Shown in pieces: positions 1 through 6,195 of a stretch of 11,262 nucleotides of DNA. Below the pieces are notes generated by a model. It was given only the letters and a program-made list of their open reading frames with translations. It was not told the DNA's origin and did not search any database. The stretch's first letter is position 1, and every line of letters begins with the position of its first letter. This stretch comes from Promethearchaeota archaeon (GTDB lineage Archaea > Asgardarchaeota > Lokiarchaeia > Sigynarchaeales > SOKP01), in NCBI GenBank assembly GCA_030620005.1, contig JAUXAJ010000174.1:1-11262 (forward strand). Direction: 5' to 3'. A program made the translations under genes and the position numbers.

Positions 1-2
1 TA

Positions 3-88
3 GTTAAATAAGGAGAGGATGTTACCATCCTCTTCCTCTTTTAGGAACCCCGCGTGCGGTCGGGATACCATTATTATTCCATGGAGCT
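3..88 (-). mobile_element. 3' part of intron B, internally deleted (domain I scrap, half domain V, domain VI)
   Basis: After intron C, B resumes with AATGGTATCCC (domain I, shared with C) and jumps within a few bases to CGCACGCGGGGTTC. That stretch matches only the 3' half of a domain V. It is followed by a domain VI-like hairpin (GGATG GTAA CATCC) and a 3' strand CCTTATTTAAC, in which an A lies 7 nt from the presumed 3' end at position 3. The 5' half of domain V, including the AGC triad, and domains II-IV are missing. Intron B should therefore be unable to splice by itself. The exact 3' end is inferred from alignment to C. Confidence 0.65.
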
Positions 89-128
89 GTCGAGTAGGTC
101 GGGGTCATTACTGACCCTTTCCCCTCTA
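89..128 (-). ncRNA. Group II intron domain VI of intron C
   Basis: Immediately after domain V on the minus strand lies a hairpin with stem GGGTCA/TGACCC and a GTAA loop. Basal strands GAGG and CCT-A-CTC pair around an unpaired A that is 7 nt from the 3' end. This matches the branch-point position of domain VI, and the terminal GAC fits the usual AY-type 3' end. Confidence 0.8.
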
Positions 129-129
129 A

Positions 130-163
130 GAACCACGCGTGCGAGTTTCCCCGCACGTGGCTC
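130..163 (-). ncRNA. Group II intron domain V of intron C
   Basis: On the minus strand these 34 nt fold as an 8-bp basal stem starting GAGCC and closing GGTTC, then a 2-nt CG bulge on the 3' side, a 6-bp upper stem and a GAAA tetraloop. This is exactly the conserved geometry of group II domain V (8 + 2-nt bulge + 6 + GNRA = 34 nt). The catalytic AGC triad is at nucleotides 2-4. It is the most diagnostic element of the left region and fixes the strand of the intron. Confidence 0.95.
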
Positions 164-1096
164 AAGCCTAAAGAACCCGACACGTCACCGTGTCCTTTTT
201 CGTGACTCACATTCTCTGCTATCACATCAAGGAATTACGTCACCGATTTTCCTCGAAAAGGATGTATAGGGTAATCTCTAATGATTACCGCAACATCGGG
301 TTTCTCAAGAATCTTGTTTTCCCAACTAATTCACCTGAAAATTATTGAAAGGATTTTGAATGTCGAGTTCAAAATTCCCTTCTTCCAGTCCATCGGATCT
401 GTTCAATGGCAATTACAATTGTCTAACTTCCTCCTTTTCTGTATGCCTTGCTATATTCCTGATGCTCCCAAGACATTACAATGGTAATGAATGTTGAAAA
501 AAACTTTTTCTTGTTTAGACCAACTGGAAGTCTGCTCCCTTTCAGGATGGGTATCCTCTATTATAATTATTATAATAGCCCCTATCCACTCGATTATAGA
601 GTGACTTTCGCTTTTTCCAGCATCCTCTATCCACTAAGCCTTTCCCCTTCCTCATGGTTGGGATACCATTCCGCATAAAGCGTATGGGACCTATTGGGCT
701 TACCAAGTTCCGAACGATTGACTTTCACCAATCCCCTTAGGGACCTCCTATCCCCCGGCTATACAACGGATGACAAGACGGCGACCAATAAACACCATCT
801 TCCGATAGTTTGCCATTTTGGCAAGGCGCACTACTACCTTTCGCCTTTTGGTAATTACGAGGTTTATTAGAGGTTCACTTTCGTTTCCCATAGGGATCAT
901 AGCTAGTCCTATGCAATTGGTAGTATTGTTTTTGGTACATTGTCCTTGAGGCTTCACACAAAGCCGTTACCAGCAATGCATGCTCAAGTAGCTACATTTA
1001 GTCATATTAAAGTCGGCTTTTGGTGGGGTAAATAAATACCAGATCATTTAATCATGCACCAAGTTCCGTATTCAACCATTCAGCTTCTTATCGCAC

Positions 1097-1481
1097 CATC
1101 GGGTTTACCAAGTTTCCTATCCTTAACTTTCATCAGAACCCTTAGGGAGATACTATCCTCCGGTTGCACAACGGATGACAAAGGAAGCAGAATACACACC
1201 TCCTACCTGACAACTTACCTTTTGGTCTCGGCGTACCAGCTAAGTTTCGCCGATTCATGTTTACGAAGTTTAACATATCTTCACATTAGTTTCCCATAGG
1301 TTCCTTGGCTAGCCCATTAATATTTCATAGCTAAACATTGATGGTACATTTTTCCCACAGCTTCACACCCATTCGTTACTAAAGACGCATGTGTGAGTAG
1401 CCACAATCGGTCATCTCGATGGCAATTTATGATATAGACTTTATCATATATTGTATTCAAGGATAGAACTTCTTGTCGCAC
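1097..1481 (-). mobile_element. 5' part (domain I) of group II intron B
   Basis: This segment starts GTGCGACAAGAAG at 1481 and runs through domain I to CCCGATG, where intron C interrupts it. It aligns block by block with domain I of intron C. The shared blocks occur in the same order and spacing, so B and C are related but diverged introns. The continuation after C starts at 88 with AGCTCC and regains similarity at AATGGTATCCC. Confidence 0.8.
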
Positions 1482-1511
1482 GTATTCGGACATTAGACTT
1501 TCTTGTCGCAC
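1482..1511 (-). mobile_element. First 30 nt of outermost group II intron A
   Basis: On the minus strand GTGCGACAAGAAAGTC starts at 1511 and runs for 30 nt to CCGAATAC, where intron B begins with its own GTGCG. These 30 nt resemble the first 30 nt of B (GTGCGACAAGAA, then a CGAATAC or TGAATAC end). Two readings fit: B inserted into a related intron A whose remainder lies left of position 1, or a small duplication of an intron 5' end. The pattern of C inside B favours the first. Confidence 0.6.
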
Positions 1512-1512
1512 T

Positions 1513-1534
1513 TTTCCATCTAAATAGATGGAAA
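1513..1534. repeat. Perfect 10-bp inverted repeat flanking the outermost intron 5' end
   Basis: TTTCCATCTA and TAGATGGAAA flank a 2-nt AA centre and form a perfect hairpin. It ends one base before the first G of intron A at 1511. Bacterial group IIC introns insert just 3' of terminator-like hairpins, and this arrangement is the same on the minus strand. It could be a terminator of an upstream minus-strand transcript or simply the intron target. Confidence 0.6.
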
Positions 1535-2004
1535 CTCGCTTAATTCAATGCGTTTTAGCATAAAACGACTCTTTAAGGAAAAAAAGAATTATTTAAATTT
1601 CATTTTCTCAAGAAAAATTAAAGATTTAAATAGCATCTTAACCACATGTAACAGTAAGGAATTTATTAATACGAGGAAGGTTAAAAAACAAAAAAGAACT
1701 CAAAGTCTGGATTCACAGACCATCGAAGAAACTGACGAATTGTCGCTCTCGTGCTCTGAAGAACTATACGAAATTTCTGGTAAAAAATTTTCTCTCGTTT
1801 ATGGAGCGGAAAATCTCCAAAGCGCCAAAGCAAAAAAAATTGGTATACCGATTCTTTTCCTTGAAAACGACTTGGGCGCGCACGATGCAACAACGAAATC
1901 GCGAACGCAAAAATTTATATAGGTAGAGTTCACATTTATATATCACTTCAGTTTCGACCGTACTTACATGATGCGTTCTTTAAAAAACCGTGTAACTCCC
2001 TCTT
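1535..2004. other. Stretch without a convincing gene
   Basis: The only long frame is a plus-strand one from 1548 to 1922 (124 codons). It has no ribosome binding site, unremarkable lysine/serine-rich composition and no recognisable motif. Minus-strand frames over the same bases are equally open, so neither is supported. Two TATA-like elements lie at about 1913-1920 and 1935-1942 (both TTTATATA). No RNA gene was recognised. Confidence 0.4.
1913..1942 (+). promoter_or_regulatory. Two TATA-box-like elements upstream of the SCEGH protein gene
   Basis: TTTATATA occurs twice in 30 bp in an otherwise mixed sequence, which resembles archaeal TATA boxes. From the second copy, transcription would be expected to start near 1965, giving a leader of about 70 nt before the ATG at 2035. 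TATATAAA reads on the other strand as well, so direction is not certain. Confidence 0.4.
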
Positions 2005-2025
2005 GTGGGGAGAACACTAAACCAA

Positions 2026-2030
2026 GGTGA
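2026..2030 (+). promoter_or_regulatory. Ribosome binding site deciding the start at 2035
   Basis: GGTGA lies 4 nt before an ATG at 2035. The longer in-frame GTG start at 2005 has no such site, so the ATG is preferred. Confidence 0.7.
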
Positions 2031-2034
2031 TTTC

Positions 2035-2499
2035 ATGACAAAAGATTTGTCAGAAATAAAAAAGGAAGTAGAAGATATGAAAGATATGTTAGGCATTCCA
2101 GTAGAGCCACATATCAAAGACTTAGTCATAGGTCTTCGGAAATTCAATATAAAAACAATATCGTCTTGTGAAGGACACGACGATGAAAACAAGGTAAAAT
2201 ACCCCTGGGTTGATATGAGCCTTTCAGAAGTATCAAGGGTTATTAAAATAATTGCTTGGTACAATATGAAAGTCTTAACAGGAGAAATACAAGGCATTAG
2301 CTGGGTGATGCTTCCGAGAAACATTCTAAGGTTAATGCCAACTAATAGAATGCTTTCCTTAGAAGAACTTCAAAAAGGGGCTGTAATGCTTGGAAAAAAG
2401 ATTCAAAAACTTAAACTCAAAGAAAATAATCAAATTGAAACTTTTTGGACAATTAATTTCAACTATTTAGTCTTTCAGGGTAAAAACATAAAGTTCTAA
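2035..2499 (+). CDS. Small conserved hypothetical protein with SCEGH motif, 154 aa
   Basis: The protein is soluble, with no signal peptide or membrane segment. The N-terminal 30 residues are charged and helical. The notable motif is TISSCEGHDDE at about residues 41-51, followed by a PWVDM strand near 57-61. I recall this pattern (GIxTxSSCEGH then a P-V strand) from small uncharacterised proteins of phages and bacteria; Cys45 and His48 could bind metal or be catalytic, but no reaction is known to me. The ATG at 2035 is chosen because GGTGA precedes it. It reads alone on the plus strand, convergent with the tandem-CARF gene, and ends about 300 bp from that gene's stop. A T-run follows at 2520-2525. 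It may be a passenger of a mobile element; there is no visible functional link to the CRISPR genes. Confidence 0.7.
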   Translation: MTKDLSEIKKEVEDMKDMLGIPVEPHIKDLVIGLRKFNIKTISSCEGHDDENKVKYPWVDMSLSEVSRVIKIIAWYNMKVLTGEIQGISWVMLPRNILRLMPTNRMLSLEELQKGAVMLGKKIQKLKLKENNQIETFWTINFNYLVFQGKNIKF

Positions 2500-2793
2500 A
2501 TGAATACTACGAGAGTTCCTTTTTTCCACAGAATTAAGTTTGTATAAATTTCTGATATGGTCATGATTTTCCCTATTTTCGAAGATATAAGGATAAAATT
2601 TGAGTAAATAAAATTTCGGAGACTGGCCGGAATTTTCTAAATACTAGCTTTTTCTTTTTTTGATTATTGTCATGTTTAAGCAAAAAGTTATTCAGATCTT
2701 TCAATTTTTAGAATTTGTTTTCTTTTCTAAATTGATCAAATAATTGATTGATTTCATCTCTATCTTCCTAATCTCCTTTTTCGTGACACGCTC
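2500..2793. other. Convergent intergenic region with T-runs and a decayed gene tail
   Basis: T-rich tracts at 2520-2525 and about 2649-2661 could end the plus-strand transcript in the archaeal manner. The right part (about 2700-2793) still reads on the minus strand as an extension of the tandem-CARF gene in another frame, ending with residues like DEINQLFDQFRKENKF. This suggests it was once the coding tail of that gene or of a paralogue. Confidence 0.45.
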
Positions 2794-2895
2794 CTAATCC
2801 AGTTTCCTCCCCAATTTCCTTTCTCTTGGCACGACCTTTCTCGGTTCCCATACCCAATCTCCTTCTTCGTGGCACACACCTAATCCAGTTTCCTC
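2770..2895. repeat. Diverged 40-bp direct repeat at the 3' end of the tandem-CARF gene
   Basis: Bases 2770-2809 and 2856-2895 match at 36 of 40 positions, 86 bp apart. On the minus strand both encode an EETGLGxCHEEGD-like stretch. Because 86 is not a multiple of three, the downstream copy (2770-2809) is out of frame and the gene ends early in it. In its own frame it would continue past another stop for about 17 residues. The divergence suggests recombination between paralogues or an old duplication. Confidence 0.75.
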
Positions 2896-5541
2896 GTTAA
2901 TCTCCACATCAAAACCGTAATTTGCTTCGTAATCGCGATTACACATTTGACCGTTCGGATTAATCCAGCGACAACCCAAGCAGTGATCTGGAATTTTATT
3001 TCTCCTTTCTGTTTCGACTTTTTCTTCTTTCACTTTTCTTTCCTTCTCTAAATTAGAATTAACGAAATCGATCAAACTATTAATTAAATTGTTATTGATA
3101 TGATTATTTGGAAGTTTTATTTGAATTTCATGCCCTATATTTCTATCAAAAAGTTCATTAAGAATTTCTTGCGCCTTATTTTCTAGTCTTTTTTCTAATT
3201 TTTTTTGATACTCTATAATGAGTTGGTTAAATACAATAGTTAATGTAAGAGTGTTGTTTGGAAATTTCACTTGTACATTCCCTCCTCCACTATTTTTAAC
3301 ATATTTCGGCATGCTGATTCTGTTACTATGAACAATTTTCAATGGGTTATCATCAAGCCCACCGACCCTGCATTGTACGGTGCTTACATACATTCTTGAT
3401 AGTATTGGAGCTAAAAAGCGTTCCAATGGTCCAATTCCTTGAACTCCTGCGGGTTCAGGGGGAGCTCCTCCTGTCGAATGCGATCTCCAATCTATGTGGT
3501 GTGGATTTTCAAGACAGAATTTTTCATCTTTCGATTCAACCCTTTCCGTTATAAAATTCTCTCTTATCTTTCGAATTTCGCTGAAATCCGTATGCTTTAG
3601 GATGATTCCTAAAATGATCTCACCTGCATCATTTAGTTTAAATTCTTTATTTATTTCCTTTACAAATAATTTCATGTTCACTTCGTCATTATTATCTTTC
3701 CAAATTTTTTCGTAATTCTTGTATTTATTTCCATCAATGCCCCATTTGAGATTAAAAAGGTGATCGAAATATCGTATAATTTTTGAATAGTTAAGCACTA
3801 CGGGAAATGGGGGAAAACAGATCAAGTTCGCATGATTTTCGTGAATATAAAACACCGGCTTTCCTAAGATCATCCCCAACATTGTGATATATGCAGTTTC
3901 CGCTTTAAAACCTCCCGTAGCACATATCGCTATCCGCATATCTCGAACATCTATTTCTGGATGGACGGATAAGCGAATTACTTCTTTAATGAGGTTAGGA
4001 AGCCCCTCATGTTTAAAGCTTTCAAAGTTATAACCCAATCCTTTAATTTTCTGAACAGTAAAATGCTTCTTTCCCTTGCCATAAGAGTCATTGGAATATT
4101 GACTTAACACCGCTCCGCATAATTTTCCTATGTATGTATCAGATACAAGAAAGCATCCACGAACATTATCCGTAGAAATATAGTTTTCATCGATCATCCT
4201 TTTGAGAGTATTCAACTCTGCGCATGTTCTATAAATTTGCTCTCTCTCAATAAAATCTCTGAGCTCTTTAATTAATATATCTTTTAAAGGGTTTTGAGAA
4301 GAGATCTTCCAATTATCAACGTGTTCCAATGCAAATTGGCCGATGGGCAACACATTTTGCTCATTATTTTTATGGTCTTCATGAGCTTCAATTATCTGTC
4401 TTATGGGTGAATTTTTAGCGAGTTCATTCCTATTTCGAGAATAATGATTTATTGCCTGGGTGAATACCGAAACGCCTGTTGTAATTAGAAGGAACGAAGG
4501 GTGATTTGGCGTGATCTTACTCATCTTTCCTTTAAAAAAAAAATTGTCTGACAATCGTTCAAGTTCGGTAATGTTTATCTTCATATCTTTATGTTTTTTT
4601 TTTTCGGAAGAAAGAACCTCTTTAATGGTTTTAAGCATGATCTTTCCTGTTGTACTTAATTTATAAAACTGTTCATCATTAACGATTTCTTGATCAAATA
4701 AGAAATCGATGTAATTTTCATCTACCTCATCATTCCATCGATTTAATAGTTCACGTTTATTTATTAATTGGTTACTTGCTTGATTTATTAACTGCTTATT
4801 TTTAATGATTGCTTGCGTATCAATGAATAAAATCGGAATCTTTGGTAAGCTTATAATGTTTTTAAATAATTGATGATAATAGTATCCTTCAACACCAGAA
4901 TAAATAATAGATACTAAAGATGTATAAGGAATTTGAGCTTTAAATCCTCCAGTTCCAATAATCTTGATATCTCTCTTATCAAAGTTTTGTTTTTCTGTAT
5001 AATAATTGATTTTATCAAACAAGCACCTTGTATAATTATATAAACCTTTATTACTCATGGAAGTAGCATCTACGGTTAGATCTTTAATTAATGTGAGTGT
5101 TACTTTCACATTTTTTTCATCATGTTCTAGAAATTTTTTCACTACTTCTGCACAGATATGCCCAATAAAACTATGAGTATGAAATAAATCAAAACAAGTT
5201 CCATCTGGGAAATGGGTTTTCTTAAGTAGCTCCTCCTTATAAGCATGTAATGAGTTTATTTCTGCGCTCATTAGTCTTGGTAAATCCCTACTACTTATGA
5301 GATAATTGTAAATTTCCTCTATTAATTGATTCTTCTTATTTGTAAACTCTTGTTGATTTTGTTCAATAAAATGCGAAAGTGATATTGCGTTTAAACGTCC
5401 ATTTTTGTTTCTCTCTTGGTATTTTTCGATGAAAAAATCTAAAATATTTAGGTTTACATCCCTAACATTACCACTTAATACTTGATACGCCACGTATCTA
5501 AAAAGCGATGTTCCTACTGAAACAATAAAGCATGATGCCAT
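2794..5541 (-). CDS. Tandem APE2256-type CARF protein with C-terminal Cys4 motif, 915 aa
   Basis: Two homologous sensor modules are visible. Module 1 (residues 4-240) opens with VSVGTSLF and has GTGGFKA at 196-202. Module 2 (350-566) opens with LLITTGVSVF and has ATGGFKAET at 541-549. The TGGFKAE loop and opening glycine strand mark the APE2256 (TIGR02619) branch of CARF domains, which bind cyclic oligoadenylate and in some members cleave it. Each module is followed by a short helical piece with an LSxxGKIML or LNDAGEIIL signature, perhaps a winged helix. Residues 670-750 include a Gly/Pro-rich segment (about 689-704). Residues 770-845 are charged and helical. Cysteines C854, C857, C867 and C890 form a likely zinc site. 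No HEPN Rx4-6H or PD-DExK nuclease motif was found, so it may be a ring nuclease or carry an unknown effector. GGGTGG precedes the ATG by 9 nt. The 3' end is rearranged. Confidence 0.8.
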   Translation of the reverse strand: MASCFIVSVGTSLFRYVAYQVLSGNVRDVNLNILDFFIEKYQERNKNGRLNAISLSHFIEQNQQEFTNKKNQLIEEIYNYLISSRDLPRLMSAEINSLHAYKEELLKKTHFPDGTCFDLFHTHSFIGHICAEVVKKFLEHDEKNVKVTLTLIKDLTVDATSMSNKGLYNYTRCLFDKINYYTEKQNFDKRDIKIIGTGGFKAQIPYTSLVSIIYSGVEGYYYHQLFKNIISLPKIPILFIDTQAIIKNKQLINQASNQLINKRELLNRWNDEVDENYIDFLFDQEIVNDEQFYKLSTTGKIMLKTIKEVLSSEKKKHKDMKINITELERLSDNFFFKGKMSKITPNHPSFLLITTGVSVFTQAINHYSRNRNELAKNSPIRQIIEAHEDHKNNEQNVLPIGQFALEHVDNWKISSQNPLKDILIKELRDFIEREQIYRTCAELNTLKRMIDENYISTDNVRGCFLVSDTYIGKLCGAVLSQYSNDSYGKGKKHFTVQKIKGLGYNFESFKHEGLPNLIKEVIRLSVHPEIDVRDMRIAICATGGFKAETAYITMLGMILGKPVFYIHENHANLICFPPFPVVLNYSKIIRYFDHLFNLKWGIDGNKYKNYEKIWKDNNDEVNMKLFVKEINKEFKLNDAGEIILGIILKHTDFSEIRKIRENFITERVESKDEKFCLENPHHIDWRSHSTGGAPPEPAGVQGIGPLERFLAPILSRMYVSTVQCRVGGLDDNPLKIVHSNRISMPKYVKNSGGGNVQVKFPNNTLTLTIVFNQLIIEYQKKLEKRLENKAQEILNELFDRNIGHEIQIKLPNNHINNNLINSLIDFVNSNLEKERKVKEEKVETERRNKIPDHCLGCRWINPNGQMCNRDYEANYGFDVEINEETGLGVCHEEGDWVWEPRKVVPRERKLGRKLD

Positions 5542-5550
5542 TAAACAGTT

Positions 5551-5556
5551 CCACCC
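5551..5556 (-). promoter_or_regulatory. Ribosome binding site of the tandem-CARF gene
   Basis: GGGTGG on the minus strand lies 9 nt upstream of the ATG at 5541 and supports this start over the internal ATG codons. A weak TATA-like AATAAATAG lies around 5579-5588 on the same strand. Confidence 0.45.
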
Positions 5557-5682
5557 AAATTAAAAACTAATTTTTTTCACTATTTATTCAAATCGAAAAA
5601 AAGTGAAATTATCATAAAATAATTTAATTCCATTCCATTTAAGTTTGATGAATGGACACGCAAGACTTTACAAGACCATTTC

Positions 5683-5704
5683 GTTTCAATCTATTTCTAG
5701 TTAA
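5683..5704 (-). repeat. Solo truncated CRISPR repeat between the two CARF genes
   Basis: The 22 bases from GTTTCAATC through CTAGTTAA are identical to the first 22 bases (plus strand) of the 30-nt repeat in the array near the right end. The remaining 8 bases are replaced. In crRNA orientation (minus strand) the 3' part with the ATTGAAAC handle is intact, and the 36 nt downstream could read as a spacer. No second repeat was found nearby. It lies in the divergent promoter region of the two CARF genes. Confidence 0.85.
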
Positions 5705-5741
5705 TGTAAGAGTGTGGTATGGGAATATTATATTCGCATTA
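5698..5741 (-). pseudogene. Short remnant of a tandem-CARF gene paralogue
   Basis: Plus-strand bases 5698-5715 (TAGTTAATGTAAGAGTGT) are identical to 3237-3254 inside the tandem-CARF gene, and similarity decays over the next 25 bases (about 16 of 25). On the minus strand it encodes FPYHTLTLT where the intact gene has FPNNTLTLT. The fragment joins the solo CRISPR repeat through the shared bases TAGTTAA. Confidence 0.55.
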
Positions 5742-5754
5742 AATTAAAGGACAA

Positions 5755-5802
5755 AAACTACAATATGAAAGTAAGATTTTCAAACTACAATATGAAAGTA
5801 AG
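5755..5802 (+). repeat. 27-bp-period direct repeat, two copies
   Basis: AAACTACAATATGAAAGTAAG occurs at 5755-5775 and again at 5782-5802, identical over 21 bases with a period of 27. The period keeps the reading frame (MKVRFSNYN, then MKVSF) of the downstream broken TPR gene. Confidence 0.8.
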
Positions 5803-6130
5803 TTTTTTATTGAAGTATTCCAATCAGAGATATTGAATTTTATATTGCTATCAGAATGCGTGGAAGAATTTAGGTTATATCTATTATCGTAATGGTAATC
5901 ATGAGAAAGCGATTGATGCTTATTTAACATTAATACAGCTAACACCCAAAAATCGTTACGAATGGAAAAATTTCGTAAAAAAAATTTTTTATAAAGGAAT
6001 TAACAACGATGCTCTTGACGCGTCTAGGCGCGTTCTTGAAAGAGATTCTAACCACGAAAAAGCACTCAAATTACTTGAAAAATTAGAAAAATTAAAATTT
6101 TTATGTGAAGAAAATGTAGATAATAATTAA
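5765..6130 (+). pseudogene. TPR-repeat protein remnant with an in-frame stop
   Basis: Reading from the ATG at 5765 or 5792, a TGA at 5834 interrupts the frame. The same frame continues open to a TAA at 6128. After the stop it encodes a clear tetratricopeptide repeat, NAWKNLGYIYYRNGNHEKA with the following IDAY, then a second degenerate one (GINNDALDASRRVLERDS, then NHEKALKLLEKL). This resembles the C-terminal end of a TPR scaffold protein that lost its N-terminal part. Selenocysteine or stop read-through is unlikely, because no conserved context surrounds the TGA. It ends about 60 bp before the CARF-wHTH-PIN gene. Confidence 0.65.
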
Positions 6131-6159
6131 TTCATAATAAAATGAAACCCAAATTTATT

Positions 6160-6195
6160 ACTAAAAGTTTATTTTAAAATAAAATTTAGAAGGTG
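6160..6195 (+). promoter_or_regulatory. AT-rich promoter and unusual GTG start of the CARF-wHTH-PIN gene
   Basis: An A/T-only block (TTTATTTTAAAATAAAATTT) lies about 10-28 bp before the GTG at 6193. An in-frame TAG at 6187 makes that GTG the earliest possible start. AGAAGGTG overlaps the GTG, so it cannot serve as its ribosome binding site. Either the mRNA is leaderless, or initiation is at a rare ATT at 6202, 6 nt downstream of AGAAGGTG. Confidence 0.4.

Larger units (their letters stand above)
89..1096 (-). mobile_element. Group II intron C, complete, ORF-less, 1008 nt
   Basis: This is a self-splicing ribozyme-type intron. The 5' end is GTGCGATAAGAAG at 1096. The 3' end is a domain VI ending CCTACTCGAC at 89, with the branch-point A bulged 7 nt from the 3' end (plus-strand position 95). 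Domain V at 130-163 is textbook. Domain I sequence (about 700-1096) aligns along its length with the same part of intron B, sharing blocks such as GTGTGAAGC, AATGTACC, CCTATGGGAAAC, GTCATCCGTTGT, CCCTAAGGG and ACTTGGTAA. Stable hairpins at 558-578, 270-289 and 179-194 (the last with a GTGA loop on the minus strand) are plausible parts of domains II-IV. There is no RT ORF in domain IV. It is inserted in domain I of intron B, directly after CCCGATG. By sequence it looks intact and potentially splicing-competent. Confidence 0.85.
1..1511 (-). mobile_element. Nested group II introns (three 5' ends, outermost extends beyond the window)
   Basis: On the minus strand three group II intron 5' ends are visible: GTGCGACAAG starting at 1511 (A) and at 1481 (B), and GTGCGATAAG starting at 1096 (C). 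All three then share a TGAATAC or CGAATAC stretch about 25-30 nt in. Only one complete domain V exists (130-163). The layout is A (30 nt visible) interrupted by B, and B interrupted by C. B resumes at 88 and ends near 3; A should continue left of the window. No protein is encoded: open frames here are interrupted, lack start signals and are antisense or accidental. The block is clearly richer in G+C than the surrounding DNA, in keeping with structured RNA. Nested ORF-less group II introns are known from Methanosarcina. Mobility would need a reverse transcriptase supplied in trans. Confidence 0.85.

Noticed and set aside
1..700. rRNA or other structured housekeeping RNA because of higher G+C
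   Set aside because: The canonical 34-nt domain V and the intron 5' ends explain the region; no rRNA or tRNA signature was found.
22..1511. Several open frames of 60-80 codons on both strands
   Set aside because: They lie in group II intron RNA, lack ribosome binding sites and have no coherent protein features.
1548..1922. 124-codon plus-strand frame
   Set aside because: It has no ribosome binding site and no recognisable motif, and minus-strand frames over the same bases are equally open, so I describe the stretch without calling a gene.
2794..3500. HEPN RNase motif (Rx4-6H) in the C-terminal part of the tandem-CARF protein
   Set aside because: Only RxxxH spacings (such as RNIGH) were seen and they lack the usual helical context, so no nuclease was assigned.
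5834..5836. TGA in the TPR remnant as a recoded (selenocysteine or pyrrolysine-like) codon
   Set aside because: TGA lies near the start of a degraded TPR fragment with no conserved residue or hairpin context, so simple gene decay explains it better.
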